Source of the DNA: JABMRW01 sp964396965 | Lineage (GTDB): Bacteria > Chloroflexota > Dehalococcoidia > Dehalococcoidales > BS750m-G39 | NCBI GenBank assembly: GCA_964396965.1 | Contig: CAYNGD010000011.1 | Location: 1 to 56,212 of the forward strand | Direction: 5' to 3' | DNA length: 56,212 nt | Shown: one piece after another, positions 7,793-15,823 of the stretch | Layout of the letters: every line of letters starts with the position of its first letter | Numbering within the stretch: position 1 is the first letter of the stretch | Translations under genes and position numbers: made by a program | Notes under the pieces: generated by a model | Seen by the model: only the letters and a program-made list of their open reading frames with translations | The model's database searches: none | Told to the model about the DNA's origin: nothing

Positions 7793-8552
7793 CCCCAAGG
7801 GAGGGGTGGGCAAGACAACCACCACGATAAACCTTGGGGCGGCACTCGCCGAAAAGGGGCGAAAAGTGCTTCTTGTTGACTTCGACCCGCAGGGGCACCT
7901 GACGGCAGGATGCGGTCTTAAAGCCCTGTACACACGTAGCGATTCCCCTCTTGCCGACCTTATATTGAAGGGGGCTGTGGACCAGATAAAAGCCTTTATC
8001 ACCCCGGCGGAGAACTTCTGGGTAATGCCGGCACATGTGTCACTAATCCGGCTCGAAGACGAGCTGGTAGTGCAGAGGGCTGGCGAAAGTAGACTTAAGA
8101 AGGTGCTTGAGTCGCTCGCAGCCGATTTCGAATTCTGTCTGATAGATTCTCCGCCGGCGGTCAATATCCTGGCGGATAGCGTTCTTCTTGCCGCCGGCAG
8201 GGTGCTGGTGCCGGTGCAAGCCGAAGATACGTCGATCCGGGGTATAGCGGCGTTGGAGGCCGAAATGCGGGAGTTGAAGGATATCCTGGATGCCGATATT
8301 GAGATTGTGGCTATTGTACCCAACATGGTGACTTCTAACTCGGTAGCAGAGAGAGTCCTGACAGAATTACGGGGGAAGGGGCGACCATCGGAAGTCTGGT
8401 GCAACGTTATGGCCGAAGTTCAGATACGGAAAAGGGTCGACCTGGCCAAAGCCTGGCATGAGGGGAAGTCGATTTTCAGTTATAACCCTCGATGTGACGT
8501 CATCGAAAGCTACCGGAAACTCGCAGATTTTGTGTGCCAAGTGAGCAGCTGA
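7749..8552 (+). CDS. parA: ParA/Soj-type ATPase of the gas vesicle operon
   Basis: ParA/MinD family ATPase with deviant Walker A KGGVGKTTTTINLG, the Walker A' LLVDFDPQG and Walker B-like FCLIDSPPAV. 267 residues, normal. It overlaps gvpK by 44 bases and is four bases ahead of the second gvpF/L, so it is an integral operon member. No ParB is adjacent. A role in placing or segregating vesicles, like other cargo-positioning ParA proteins, is a reasonable inference. Confidence 0.92.
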   Translation: MVTRQGRGYTLAVANPKGGVGKTTTTINLGAALAEKGRKVLLVDFDPQGHLTAGCGLKALYTRSDSPLADLILKGAVDQIKAFITPAENFWVMPAHVSLIRLEDELVVQRAGESRLKKVLESLAADFEFCLIDSPPAVNILADSVLLAAGRVLVPVQAEDTSIRGIAALEAEMRELKDILDADIEIVAIVPNMVTSNSVAERVLTELRGKGRPSEVWCNVMAEVQIRKRVDLAKAWHEGKSIFSYNPRCDVIESYRKLADFVCQVSS

Positions 8553-8555
8553 GAA

Positions 8556-9362
8556 ATGGAGAATAGAGGGCGGTACATATACGGAGTGGCTGCCAGCGGA
8601 AGAGCCGTCAGTCTGGGTCCAATAGGGATAGGAGGCAGCGAGGTATACACTATCCCCTGCGGGGGCTTTTGTGCCATCGTTCATAGCTGTCCCGCCGAGC
8701 CATATCAATCCGGCGACGAGGAGACCGTGAAAAAGTGGGTGAGGATGCACCAGGTCGTTCTGGATGAGGCGCAGAGAGAGCTTGGTACCATAATCCCCAT
8801 GGGCTTCGACACTATTTTACAGTCAAAGGACGATGCCGTTTCCCCCGATCAGGTAGCGAAGGACTGGCTTAAGGAAGATTCTGAGCGGCTTCAGGCCATA
8901 ATGGAGAAAATAAAGGGCAGGGACGAGTATGGGGTGCAAATCTTCTACGCGCCCCGTGTAATAGCAAAGCAAATCTCAGAAGAAAGCCAAGAGATTCGAA
9001 AAATCAAGGAAGAGATGGCTGCTAAATCACCTGGGACAGCGTATTTGTATAAGCAGAAGGTCGAAAGAGCAGTGAAGGCTGAGATAGAAAGGCTTGCCAA
9101 TGACTGGTTTAAAGACTTCTACGCGAGGGTCAAACGTCACTGTGATGATATTGTGGTAGAGAAGAGCAGGAAGGCGGACAGGAATAAGGTAATGCTACTT
9201 AGTCTCTCATGTCTGGTAGCGAGGGAGAAGGTGGATAACCTGGGAGAAGAGCTAGAGAAAATCAACAACATAAAGGGCTTCTCGGTTCACTTCTCCGGCC
9301 CGTGGCCTCCCTACAGCTTCGTAGCAAAGCCTGTTGCACTGGTTAAAGAGGAAGTCAAATGA
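8556..9362 (+). CDS. GvpF/GvpL family protein (second copy)
   Basis: Second GvpF/L homologue, 268 residues, divergent from the first copy. It keeps the N-terminal RYIYGVA, the MHQVVLDEAQRELGTIIPMGF block and the C-terminal FSGPWPPYSFV signature. Paired GvpF and GvpL genes are usual; which is which cannot be told from sequence alone. Its stop overlaps the next start (ATGA). Confidence 0.9.
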   Translation: MENRGRYIYGVAASGRAVSLGPIGIGGSEVYTIPCGGFCAIVHSCPAEPYQSGDEETVKKWVRMHQVVLDEAQRELGTIIPMGFDTILQSKDDAVSPDQVAKDWLKEDSERLQAIMEKIKGRDEYGVQIFYAPRVIAKQISEESQEIRKIKEEMAAKSPGTAYLYKQKVERAVKAEIERLANDWFKDFYARVKRHCDDIVVEKSRKADRNKVMLLSLSCLVAREKVDNLGEELEKINNIKGFSVHFSGPWPPYSFVAKPVALVKEEVK

Positions 9363-9667
9363 ATCCAACTCGAGATACCCATGCGACGCTGGTAGACCTT
9401 CTGGACAGGGTGCTGGACAAGGGCCTGGTGCTTGATGCCGACCTTATCATCCACGTGGCTGGCATTCCTCTGCTGGGCGTAAAGCTAAGAGCTGCTCTCG
9501 CCGGCATGGAGACCATGCTAAAGTATGGCATCTGGCAGGACTGGGACGAGGCACAGCGAGCGATAGCTACAAAAGAGTACCGGCAGAAGAAGATGGCCAT
9601 GGCTCCAGAAGGTGAAGTCGCCACCTTATGCCACAAATCCGCAGGCACTGGAATCACTGCTTTGTAG
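9359..9667 (+). CDS. GvpA-family minor protein (GvpJ/M/S type)
   Basis: Third GvpA paralogue. LVDLLDRVLDKGLVLDADLI and IPLLGVKLRAALAGMETMLKYG are the GvpA core, with the Ala-Asp substitution (DADL) typical of the J/M/S group rather than the main shell GvpA (DAWV). The 45-residue C-terminal tail is not conserved. Start overlaps the upstream stop (ATGA). Confidence 0.9.
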   Translation: MNPTRDTHATLVDLLDRVLDKGLVLDADLIIHVAGIPLLGVKLRAALAGMETMLKYGIWQDWDEAQRAIATKEYRQKKMAMAPEGEVATLCHKSAGTGITAL

Positions 9668-9708
9668 TGGCTGGGGATGGTTTTGAATCGGAATAAGGGA
9701 GGTATGTG

Positions 9709-9843
9709 ATGAGAGTAGTAGAGAAGATTAAGGCATTCTTTAAACGAGGGAAGGCTGCAAGTAAAGTCGAGCCGAAACCAGCAACTCCGGTTACTGAACA
9801 AAAGACTACTGAAGCCACTGGACAGGAGGAAACTAAAGGGTAG
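9709..9843 (+). CDS. 44-residue amphipathic peptide in the vesicle operon
   Basis: Short gene with a good ribosome site (AAGGGAGG, seven bases before ATG). The peptide begins MRVVEKIKAFFKRGKAASK, an amphipathic basic helix, and ends in a Thr/Glu/Pro-rich tail. Such a helix could dock on a hydrophobic or membrane surface. Not recognised as a named Gvp protein. Context between a GvpA paralogue and GvpO supports a vesicle role, unproven. Confidence 0.55.
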   Translation: MRVVEKIKAFFKRGKAASKVEPKPATPVTEQKTTEATGQEETKG

Positions 9844-9948
9844 GACGTTTAAACTTTTGGTGCCAGGTGAGCTAGAGATATTTACCAGTGCGATAGCCAG
9901 GCAGGCTACCGATGGTGTTGGCTTGTGGCTGAAAAGGAGGGTGTCAGT

Positions 9949-10203
9949 ATGAATGCCGATGAGATAGTCAAGAAGGCGCAGGATGAGTTTGCCAGGCTCA
10001 GCAAGCTACCTGTCAACGCGATTATCGGCCTGGCTAAGGGAGAGGAAGGATGGGTGGTCTCACTGGAGGCACTGGAGAGAAAGGCTATCCCGGATACGAT
10101 GGATGTGTTAGGGCTGTATGAAGTCCGTCTGGATAGCGATGGTAACCTTCTTGGTTTTGCGAGAAAGAAGTTGCGTAAGCGTGGCGAAACAAAAGAAGAC
10201 TAA
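9949..10203 (+). CDS. gvpO: GvpO
   Basis: GvpO family protein, 84 residues from the ATG at 9949, chosen because AAGGAGG lies eight bases upstream (an in-frame GTG at 9925 is less likely). Family marks: the LPVNAIIGLAKGEEGWVVSLE strand pattern, IPDTMDVLGLYEVRLDSDGN and the terminal LGFARKKLRKRGE. GvpO affects vesicle gene expression or assembly in haloarchaea and is required in some bacteria. Confidence 0.9.
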   Translation: MNADEIVKKAQDEFARLSKLPVNAIIGLAKGEEGWVVSLEALERKAIPDTMDVLGLYEVRLDSDGNLLGFARKKLRKRGETKED

Positions 10204-10216
10204 AGCGGAGGGACAG

Positions 10217-10417
10217 ATGACACAATGGAACAAGTGTCCTGGGTGTGGAGCTACCATCAGTAGTGTGGCTGCTTACTGTCCCAATTGTGGTGAACCTTGG
10301 ACGGTAAAATGCTCCCGATGCGGAGCAAGCTGGCGCTTCTGGAAGTTCTACAAATTCTGTCCTAGTTGCGGGACTGCAGTAGAAGAGCCCGGCAATATCC
10401 CGGCTAAGGAGAAGTAG
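10217..10417 (+). CDS. Double zinc-ribbon protein
   Basis: A 66-residue protein with two four-cysteine ribbons: CPGC with CPNC, and CSRC with CPSC. I start at the ATG at 10217, preceded by GCGGAGGG; a longer reading exists but overlaps gvpO out of frame. Zinc ribbons also occur in the GvpA paralogue of this operon, so both may bind the same partner; this is speculation. Confidence 0.7.
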   Translation: MTQWNKCPGCGATISSVAAYCPNCGEPWTVKCSRCGASWRFWKFYKFCPSCGTAVEEPGNIPAKEK

Positions 10418-10477
10418 ACAGTGCACCAAGGTAGTGAGCTGAGGGCTATGCCTTAAAGAGACAACGGGTGGCAAAGG

Positions 10478-11173
10478 ATGAGGAAGCTGTATCTTGTCCC
10501 TATCCTTCACATGAGTGCCGACATGGGTTCCTTGGCTTTAGCTCTGGATGACACAGCAAAGGCCGAGCTCGGGCAGGAAGTGTGGCAAAAGCATAAAGAG
10601 GCTGTATCCGGTTTCTGGGACTGTATTGCCCGATTCTTTGATGCTCTGGATGTAAAGGGTTTTAAAATCTACCAGGACGGGATGGTGGCCAATGGGGCAG
10701 ATGGACTCAGGATTATTAGAGAGGGTATCAGCCAGGGAAGCAAGAACTATGAGATTGTAGGAAAGCTTCTAGAGCGGGGAGCAATGTTGGTAAAAACCGA
10801 AGACCCCGCTCTAGTCAAGCAGGAATACGCCTATATAGTGAAAATAGCCCACGCCAAATCGCTGAAGGAGAAAGAGGTTTGGGCCCTCAGGTACAAACTG
10901 GTTCAAGGCGAACTGCTGAGGCAACGCGATGATTTCATTGCGAAGAGAATCCAGGAGACTTTAGCTGAAGGCGAGACTGGCGTTCTCTTTATCGGAGCTT
11001 ACCATGACATCGCCTCTAGACTACCTGACGATATTCAGGTGACTCAGGTCAAAGATGTAGGCAAAGTTAAAGAGTACCACAAAACTCTTGCCACCACCAA
11101 AAGTTACAGCGAACATCTGCACCAACTTGTTCTTTATCTCGCCTCACCCGTCTCGAATGCTTCCCCCCAGTAG
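10478..11173 (+). CDS. Conserved-looking protein of unknown function
   Basis: 231 residues, soluble, mixed alpha/beta. It starts MRKLYLVPILHMSADMGSL and has a late motif GVLFIGAYHDIASRL whose 'hydrophobic-GAxH' pattern loosely recalls TraB/PrgY-type proteins, but the match is too weak to name. It follows the vesicle operon by 60 bases in the same direction and may share its transcript. Confidence 0.65.
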   Translation: MRKLYLVPILHMSADMGSLALALDDTAKAELGQEVWQKHKEAVSGFWDCIARFFDALDVKGFKIYQDGMVANGADGLRIIREGISQGSKNYEIVGKLLERGAMLVKTEDPALVKQEYAYIVKIAHAKSLKEKEVWALRYKLVQGELLRQRDDFIAKRIQETLAEGETGVLFIGAYHDIASRLPDDIQVTQVKDVGKVKEYHKTLATTKSYSEHLHQLVLYLASPVSNASPQ

Positions 11174-11377
11174 CTCGTTAGACAATCGTCCATTTTGCAA
11201 TCAAAGCAACTTAAAACTCACTCCTCATTAAACTTCGTCGTCCACGAGATGAATCCCTTTTCTGGACCCTTTCCAGTTTCTCGGCAGAAGCCTTGCACGA
11301 CCCTGGTAGCTGATGTAAGATAGGCATGGACTAAAACCCAGTTGGCATAGTCAAGGTTAGAATGAGGTGGTTTCTCT

Positions 11378-12427
11378 ATGCAGATACTCCCGCCGTTCAT
11401 GGTTTCCTACAGTATCACCACGAAGTGCAATCTAAAGTGCAAGCACTGCTATAGCGACTCGGTTGACCAGGCGTCACCTGATGAGCTCTCGACTAATGAA
11501 GTATTCCGCCTTATGGACGATCTGTCAAACTGGGGAATAAGGCTTCTGATCATCGATGGAGGAGAGCCCTTGTGCCGAGAGGACATGCTGGATGTGGTGA
11601 AATATGCCTCGTCAAAAGGTATAAGAACTACTATCGGCAGCAACGGCACTCTTATTGACGAAGGTATGGCTAGAAAGATGCTGAATGCGGGTGTCATGGC
11701 CATCGCCGTCTCGGTCGACGGAGCCAATGCCCAAACCCATGATTCCTTTAGGGGTGAAACTGGTGCTTTTGAACAGACCTTTAAGGGCATAGAAGCATGC
11801 CGGAATGTGGGTCTACCCTTCCAGTTCAACACGGTCATCAGGAAGGAGACGTTGTCGCAACTGGACGACATGCTGCGTCTAGCGGTGGAATATGGCGCCA
11901 ATGCTGCTGAATTCTTTGACCTGGTAGCGGCGGGAAGGGCCAAGGATGAATGCAGGGAGCAGGTCTTGAGCAACGACGAGAGGAAATCGGCAATGGAGTG
12001 GCTTGCTGAGGCTCAGGAGGACTGTCCCATCATTATCAGGGTTCCTGCTTGCCCGATGTATCCTCTTCTTTTACAACAAAAACAGATTCAGCCCCGGCAC
12101 TTTCCGGCAGAGCTGCTGCGAAGAGTTCCTTACTATGGGAGGGGTTGCGCTGCCGGGATGCCAATGGGTTATGTGATGGTCTTGTCGAACGGCGAAGTGA
12201 ACCCCTGCATGCTGCTCCAGGTTAACCTGGGTAATATCAGGGAGCAGAGCATAATGTCTATCTGGGAGAATTCACCTGTATTAGCCCAGCTGCGACAGAG
12301 AGAATTACTAAAGGGCGAGTGCGGGGTATGTTCCTATAATACAACATGCTCTGGCTGCCGGGGCAGGGCCTATGAGGAAACCGGTGACATAATGGCGGCT
12401 GACCCGGGTTGCTGGCTGGTTCCGTAA
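11378..12427 (+). CDS. Radical SAM/SPASM enzyme
   Basis: Radical S-adenosylmethionine enzyme with C-terminal SPASM domain. The CNLKCKHC motif (CxxxCxxC, residues 17-24) binds the catalytic 4Fe-4S cluster; GGEP and the SVDG strand complete the AdoMet site. The C-terminal Cys set (NPCMLLQ, CGVCSYNTTCSGCRGRAY, DPGCW) holds auxiliary clusters. The 349-residue layout is like heme-decarboxylase AhbD, NirJ and peptide-modifying enzymes. The specific reaction cannot be read; a 67-residue partner gene follows directly. Confidence 0.9.
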   Translation: MQILPPFMVSYSITTKCNLKCKHCYSDSVDQASPDELSTNEVFRLMDDLSNWGIRLLIIDGGEPLCREDMLDVVKYASSKGIRTTIGSNGTLIDEGMARKMLNAGVMAIAVSVDGANAQTHDSFRGETGAFEQTFKGIEACRNVGLPFQFNTVIRKETLSQLDDMLRLAVEYGANAAEFFDLVAAGRAKDECREQVLSNDERKSAMEWLAEAQEDCPIIIRVPACPMYPLLLQQKQIQPRHFPAELLRRVPYYGRGCAAGMPMGYVMVLSNGEVNPCMLLQVNLGNIREQSIMSIWENSPVLAQLRQRELLKGECGVCSYNTTCSGCRGRAYEETGDIMAADPGCWLVP

Positions 12428-12447
12428 CTATCCAAGGGGAAAACAGT

Positions 12448-12651
12448 ATGGAAAGACTGAATATACCTAATAAGTTGCCAAAAGAAGCGCAGATAATGTA
12501 TGAGAGGATGCCAGAGCAACTCAAGCAGGAGCTTAGTCAACTGCCTTTAAACAAGATGTTGCCGGTGTTGGAAGCTCTAAACAAATTCCACCACGCTATG
12601 GAAGCAGAGGTCTATGAGCTCGCGCTTCGGCTTATTCAAGCGGCCCGGTGA
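12448..12651 (+). CDS. Small helical protein after the radical SAM gene
   Basis: 67 residues, predicted helical, from the ATG preceded by AAGGGGAAAA. It contains PKEAQIMYERMPEQLKQEL and a C-terminal helix EVYELALRLIQAAR. No Cys and no core-peptide-like Gly/Thr tail, so a RiPP precursor is not well supported; it could be a substrate carrier or partner of the enzyme. Confidence 0.6.
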   Translation: MERLNIPNKLPKEAQIMYERMPEQLKQELSQLPLNKMLPVLEALNKFHHAMEAEVYELALRLIQAAR

Positions 12652-12679
12652 CTCAACAAAGGCTTGGAATGTGCAGTCC

Positions 12680-12712
12680 AAAGTGCCTGTAATCAAAATC
12701 CAGGCACTTTTT
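12680..12712 (+). terminator. Intrinsic terminator of the radical SAM operon
   Basis: Perfect stem AAAGTGCCTG / CAGGCACTTT with an 11-base loop, running into TTTTT. Lies 28 bases after the last + strand gene. Confidence 0.85.
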
Positions 12713-12746
12713 CGGGATGGTTAATGGTTTAATGCCAAGGGGAAGT

Positions 12747-12770
12747 AAAGAGGGGCGCCGCCCCCTCTTT
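12747..12770 (+). terminator. Second GC-rich hairpin
   Basis: AAAGAGGGG pairs with CCCCTCTTT around a six-base loop; the A-run on one side and T-run on the other allow it to stop transcription from either side. Backup terminator after the radical SAM operon. Confidence 0.6.
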
Positions 12771-12802
12771 CAAAGGAGGGGGATAAAGGGGGATGAGGTG
12801 GG

Positions 12803-12840
12803 CAAAAAAGGGGGACGGGGATTCGAACCCCCGGCCCCCT
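12803..12840 (-). terminator. Minus-strand terminator resembling a tRNA acceptor/T-arm minihelix
   Basis: On the minus strand AGGGGG and GGGG pair with CCCC and CCCCCT around a loop containing TTCGAAT, followed by TTTTTT. It works as an intrinsic terminator for leftward transcripts from the IS110 region. The loop and stems mimic a tRNA T-arm stacked on an acceptor stem, but no D-arm, anticodon arm or CCA is present. Confidence 0.65.
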
Positions 12841-13236
12841 CAGTCATATACCACTAGTAATATACTAGAAGTCATCTTTGAAACCGAAAGTCAAGAAAAA
12901 CAGTTCACTATCCCGGTAGAATCTCTTTCTTGACGACCGGGTATCCCCTTGATTTTAAGGTAGCTAGGCTTGCCTCCGCTGTAGTTCAATATTGCTAAAC
13001 TCTTCCTTTACAGTGTTCGCGAAAAATATCTTTTTCCAGTTGGTATAAGCTTGTTTTACCCACACATCTTTCGGAGACTCAAAGCCTATGAAAAATTATG
13101 GGATTAATCGGGGAGGCATATTCAAACAGAAGTTCCTCACAGGATATTGAGTTCTCGATACTCTCCCCACCTTTACATTCGTCGCTGTTGGAGTTCATCT
13201 TTATTGATTTCAAACAGTATTAAGCCTACGCCTATT
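12841..13236. other. Non-coding stretch downstream of the IS110 transposase
   Basis: About 400 bases, AT-richer than the flanks, with no convincing gene on either strand. It lies 3' of the transposase gene. IS110-family elements carry their non-coding bridge RNA in an untranslated end; because only about 56 bases separate the transposase start from the next gene on the other side, this is the more likely place. No clear bridge-RNA fold was identified by eye. Confidence 0.35.
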
Positions 13237-14362
13237 TTAAGTTTTTACTTTCCTGTCAATCTCTGGATTGTATTTCTCCCCACTCCTCCACATCGCCCAC
13301 ATTGTAGACAGAATATCCCTGGCAACAGTTAATATCAGGCTGTCCAATAAGCTCTAAAAGGGTGATTTTTTGAAGCTAACTGTTTTTCTCCTCAAAGCTA
13401 GGTTACCCACTTATTGGACAGCCTGATATGGCTCGGTGTGGAGCAATTCCTTTTATCAGAGTCATCTCCAGATAAGACCGCCGAAAAGAATTATCTTTTG
13501 CAAGGATAGCAGCTTGAGCTGCTTGCTTAACGGCGTATTTTAACAGGTGGTTGTATTCGTTGGTTAATTTCTCTGTATATAATTTTCCTCCAGATGACCT
13601 CCGGACTATTCCAAATCCGGCATACATCCATAGCTTTCTTTTATTAGCAAAGCGATGGGGTGTTTCCAGGATAGCAGATATTGTCGCCCCATTAATAAAG
13701 CCAATTCCGGGAATATCTTTAAAGAGTCTTATCTCCGGAAATTGTTTGCTTTGTGCTTTAGCGGTTAGTAAGATATTCCTTTCTGTTTGTTCCGCTTGGT
13801 CTAATTGCAGCCAAAGACCATCTACTATAACAAGCAGGCTTGAGTCTTGGGGTAATTTCTGCCGCCACTCTTCACGATGGGCTTTCGAAAAGACCGTTTG
13901 CCCCGTGCATTGTATTCCGTTTTGTCTGAACTTGGCTTTGATTTTATTCTTGATGCGTGTCACGTTTCTACTAGTATCATGATATGCCATCATCAGCTCT
14001 CTGAATCGCCGGCGCTGGCCAATCGGATGATGAATCTCTTTGATATAGCCACCCCGAGCTAATTGTGCCAATTTCAGAGCATCAATAGTATCATCTTTTT
14101 GTCCAGAAGCACTTATCCAACGGTTCTTCCTTGGGTCAGTTATTACCAGTTTTTCCCCAAATCGAGCGCAGACCTCTAAGGCCCAGGCTGCTAGGGTGCC
14201 TTCCTCCATGAATACTATGCGAGGTTGTCGAACACTCTTTACGAACTCAATGAATTTTTTCGCACTGGTTGCAACTTTGTCGGTTTTAGTTACTCTCCCC
14301 GTTTCATCTACCACGGCAAAATCCAGAGTTGTGATATGACAATCCACTCCAATATAATGCAT
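13237..14362 (-). pseudogene. IS110-family transposase, interrupted by a MITE
   Basis: DEDD-type IS110 transposase. The N-terminal RuvC-like domain (IGVDCHITTLDFAVVDETGR, FMEEGTLAAW, DDTIDALKLAQLARGGY) and C-terminal Tnp domain (FKDIPGIGFINGATISAILE, RKLWMYAGFGIVRRSSGGK with the conserved Ser) are present. The frame now stops at 13403 after 319 residues, the last eight encoded by the inserted MITE. Beyond it the frame resumes with TVARDILSTMWAMWRSGEKY, the usual IS110 end, and stops at 13237. Removing 90 bp plus one ATAT copy restores 343 residues exactly in frame. AGAGAGGAG precedes the ATG. Confidence 0.9.
13336..13425. mobile_element. 90-bp MITE inside the transposase gene
   Basis: Perfect 16-bp terminal inverted repeats, CAGGCTGTCCAATAAG at the left and its complement at the right, around a 58-base AT-rich centre with no gene. 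Flanked on both sides by ATAT (13332-13335 and 13426-13429), read as a 4-bp target duplication because its removal restores the host frame. The mobilising transposase family is not known; none with these ends is in the window. Confidence 0.9.
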
Positions 14363-14418
14363 TCGGGTATCTCCTCTCTAAGATTGGTTTTTGCTGTCTG
14401 AACAAACTTTACTACATC

Positions 14419-14943
14419 TTAGTCAGGGATACCCTTCGGTTTCATTATTTCAAACATCGACGGCTGCAGCTTCTCTTTCCTGGCCACCTTTGCCTCTTTT
14501 TGCTCCCTGCGCTCGGTCTGGTCTCGCTCCAGCCTGGCTTTAGCTCTCCTTTCGTAGAGCCACCTTTTAAGGTGTTTGAGTTTCTGCATCTGGTAATCTG
14601 TAATCAGGTCAACTCTGATGTCCGAAGGCATAGTGGTCGAGGGAACGCGCTGCCTCTCAATGGTCTTTGTAGCCACGTATAGGTATATCTGCGTCCAGTC
14701 GTGATTCAATGGCTGGGACAAGCAGACTGTGTAGAGATAAGCGCAGGCCTCGGCATCGGTCCCGGTCATCTCCTCCTTTTCCTTGAGCACCTTCATGTTC
14801 TCGATAAGCCGCTCCAGGGTAATGGCGCCCTTTATCCAGTCGGGAAGGGTGTCCCCCCATCCCCCGGGCCAGACGATAATAGGGTCGCATATGGCGCCGA
14901 CGATTTCCGAGATGCCTTTCTGGACTTCCCTTTCAGCTGTCAA
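14419..14943 (-). CDS. Hypothetical protein
   Basis: 174 residues, not recognised. The N-terminal half is mixed (VGAICDPIIVWPGGWGDTLP); the C-terminal third is a basic helix (RRAKARLERDQTERREQKEAK). It is the last gene of the element's leftward operon and starts 13 bases after the upstream gene. The tail could bind nucleic acid. Confidence 0.6.
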   Translation of the reverse strand: MTAEREVQKGISEIVGAICDPIIVWPGGWGDTLPDWIKGAITLERLIENMKVLKEKEEMTGTDAEACAYLYTVCLSQPLNHDWTQIYLYVATKTIERQRVPSTTMPSDIRVDLITDYQMQKLKHLKRWLYERRAKARLERDQTERREQKEAKVARKEKLQPSMFEIMKPKGIPD

Positions 14944-14956
14944 TTCTCACCCCCTT

Positions 14957-15538
14957 CTAGCGGTCGCTGATTATGCCTGCCAGGAGTTCGACTATCATCA
15001 TAATGTCCATGTTGCAACCGACGATTTCTTCCGGATATTTGCGGATGAAATGAATTAAGTCTTGCTCAGAGATATGCCATGACCTCATCCCGTTTCTTTG
15101 AGGGCGTGCCTCGTGATGGTAGGTGGCTACAAGAGCGCCAGAATCAATACGCCGCTGGACCCACCTGTGGTCATGGCCGAGAATCTCGCAAACCTCCCTC
15201 TTAGTAAACCACCCCGTCCTATAGCGCCGGCTGATATTCAGACGTTTAGCCATCACCACTACTGAGTTGATAGACCGGTGCATCTTGCGAGCTACCCTTC
15301 GAGGGCAGTACTGGGTCATCAACTCAGCCAGTCTTTCCTTTTCCTCGGGGGACCAGGGGTGCCGGTCATCACTCTTAGCGATGCCCATTATGGCAATTTG
15401 CCCCTTGACGGCATACTCGGTAACTCCCAGCCGGTCAGCCAGCTCAATGGCTGATTCACGAGTATGCTTGTAGTCGCTGCGGATTACATCCTTCTCATAG
15501 TCCGTCCATCTATGGTTTTCTCTTACTCGTACTACCAT
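14957..15538 (-). CDS. DNA-binding protein with repeated SANT/HTH-like segments
   Basis: 193 residues. Two Myb/SANT-like segments appear in order (RWTDYEKDVIRSDYKHTR and HPWSPEEKERLAELMTQYCP), each followed by a homeodomain-like helix pair (RLGVTEYAVKGQI, KMHRSINSVVVMAKRL), then an excisionase-like element (WFTKREVCEILGHDHRWVQR). Likely a transcription regulator of the element. Confidence 0.7.
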   Translation of the reverse strand: MVVRVRENHRWTDYEKDVIRSDYKHTRESAIELADRLGVTEYAVKGQIAIMGIAKSDDRHPWSPEEKERLAELMTQYCPRRVARKMHRSINSVVVMAKRLNISRRYRTGWFTKREVCEILGHDHRWVQRRIDSGALVATYHHEARPQRNGMRSWHISEQDLIHFIRKYPEEIVGCNMDIMMIVELLAGIISDR

Positions 15539-15555
15539 AAGTTGTCCTGCCCTTC

Positions 15556-15813
15556 TCAGCCGGTAACTCTGAAGTCCCTGCCGGAGTTACACAGGGGCAG
15601 ATGCCCGGGAATATCCGGGTGCCTTTTGACATGAAGCCCGAATGACACGCCGAGGTAGCCGATTGTGTAGTTGGCGATGTCTTCCCGGATTCGGTTTTCC
15701 TCTTCGCCGTGGAATTTCCCCAGGCACTCCTCAAGCGTTGCGGCAACCTTTTTTATGGCCTGCTCTTTTTTATACTCGTAGTCAGCCCGCTCAGCTTTAA
15801 ATTGGCCTTCCAT
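15556..15813 (-). CDS. Small hypothetical protein
   Basis: 85 residues, starting at the ATG preceded by AAGGAGG; helical N-terminus (DYEKKEQ-like charged run) and a C-terminal stretch with HVKRHPDIPGH. No family recognised. Part of a run of small leftward genes with good ribosome sites. Confidence 0.6.
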   Translation of the reverse strand: MEGQFKAERADYEYKKEQAIKKVAATLEECLGKFHGEEENRIREDIANYTIGYLGVSFGLHVKRHPDIPGHLPLCNSGRDFRVTG

Positions 15814-15823
15814 ACTCACCTCC

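Noticed and set aside
7703..8404. A 233-residue minus-strand frame across ParA
   Set aside because: Ser/Arg-rich shadow of the ParA gene; low-complexity composition and no ribosome site.
11218..11400. A 60-residue frame on the minus strand overlapping the radical SAM start
   Set aside because: No ribosome site, starts inside the radical SAM coding region, and no family features.
12448..12651. RiPP precursor for the radical SAM enzyme
   Set aside because: No leader/core boundary, no Cys, Gly or Thr-rich core; kept only as a small partner protein.
12809..12842. A tRNA gene on the minus strand
   Set aside because: Only a T-arm/acceptor-like hairpin with a T-run is present; there is no D-arm, anticodon arm or CCA. 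Called a terminator instead.
13147..13332. A 61-residue plus-strand frame downstream of the IS110 gene
   Set aside because: It overlaps the displaced transposase C-terminus on the other strand and has no ribosome site.
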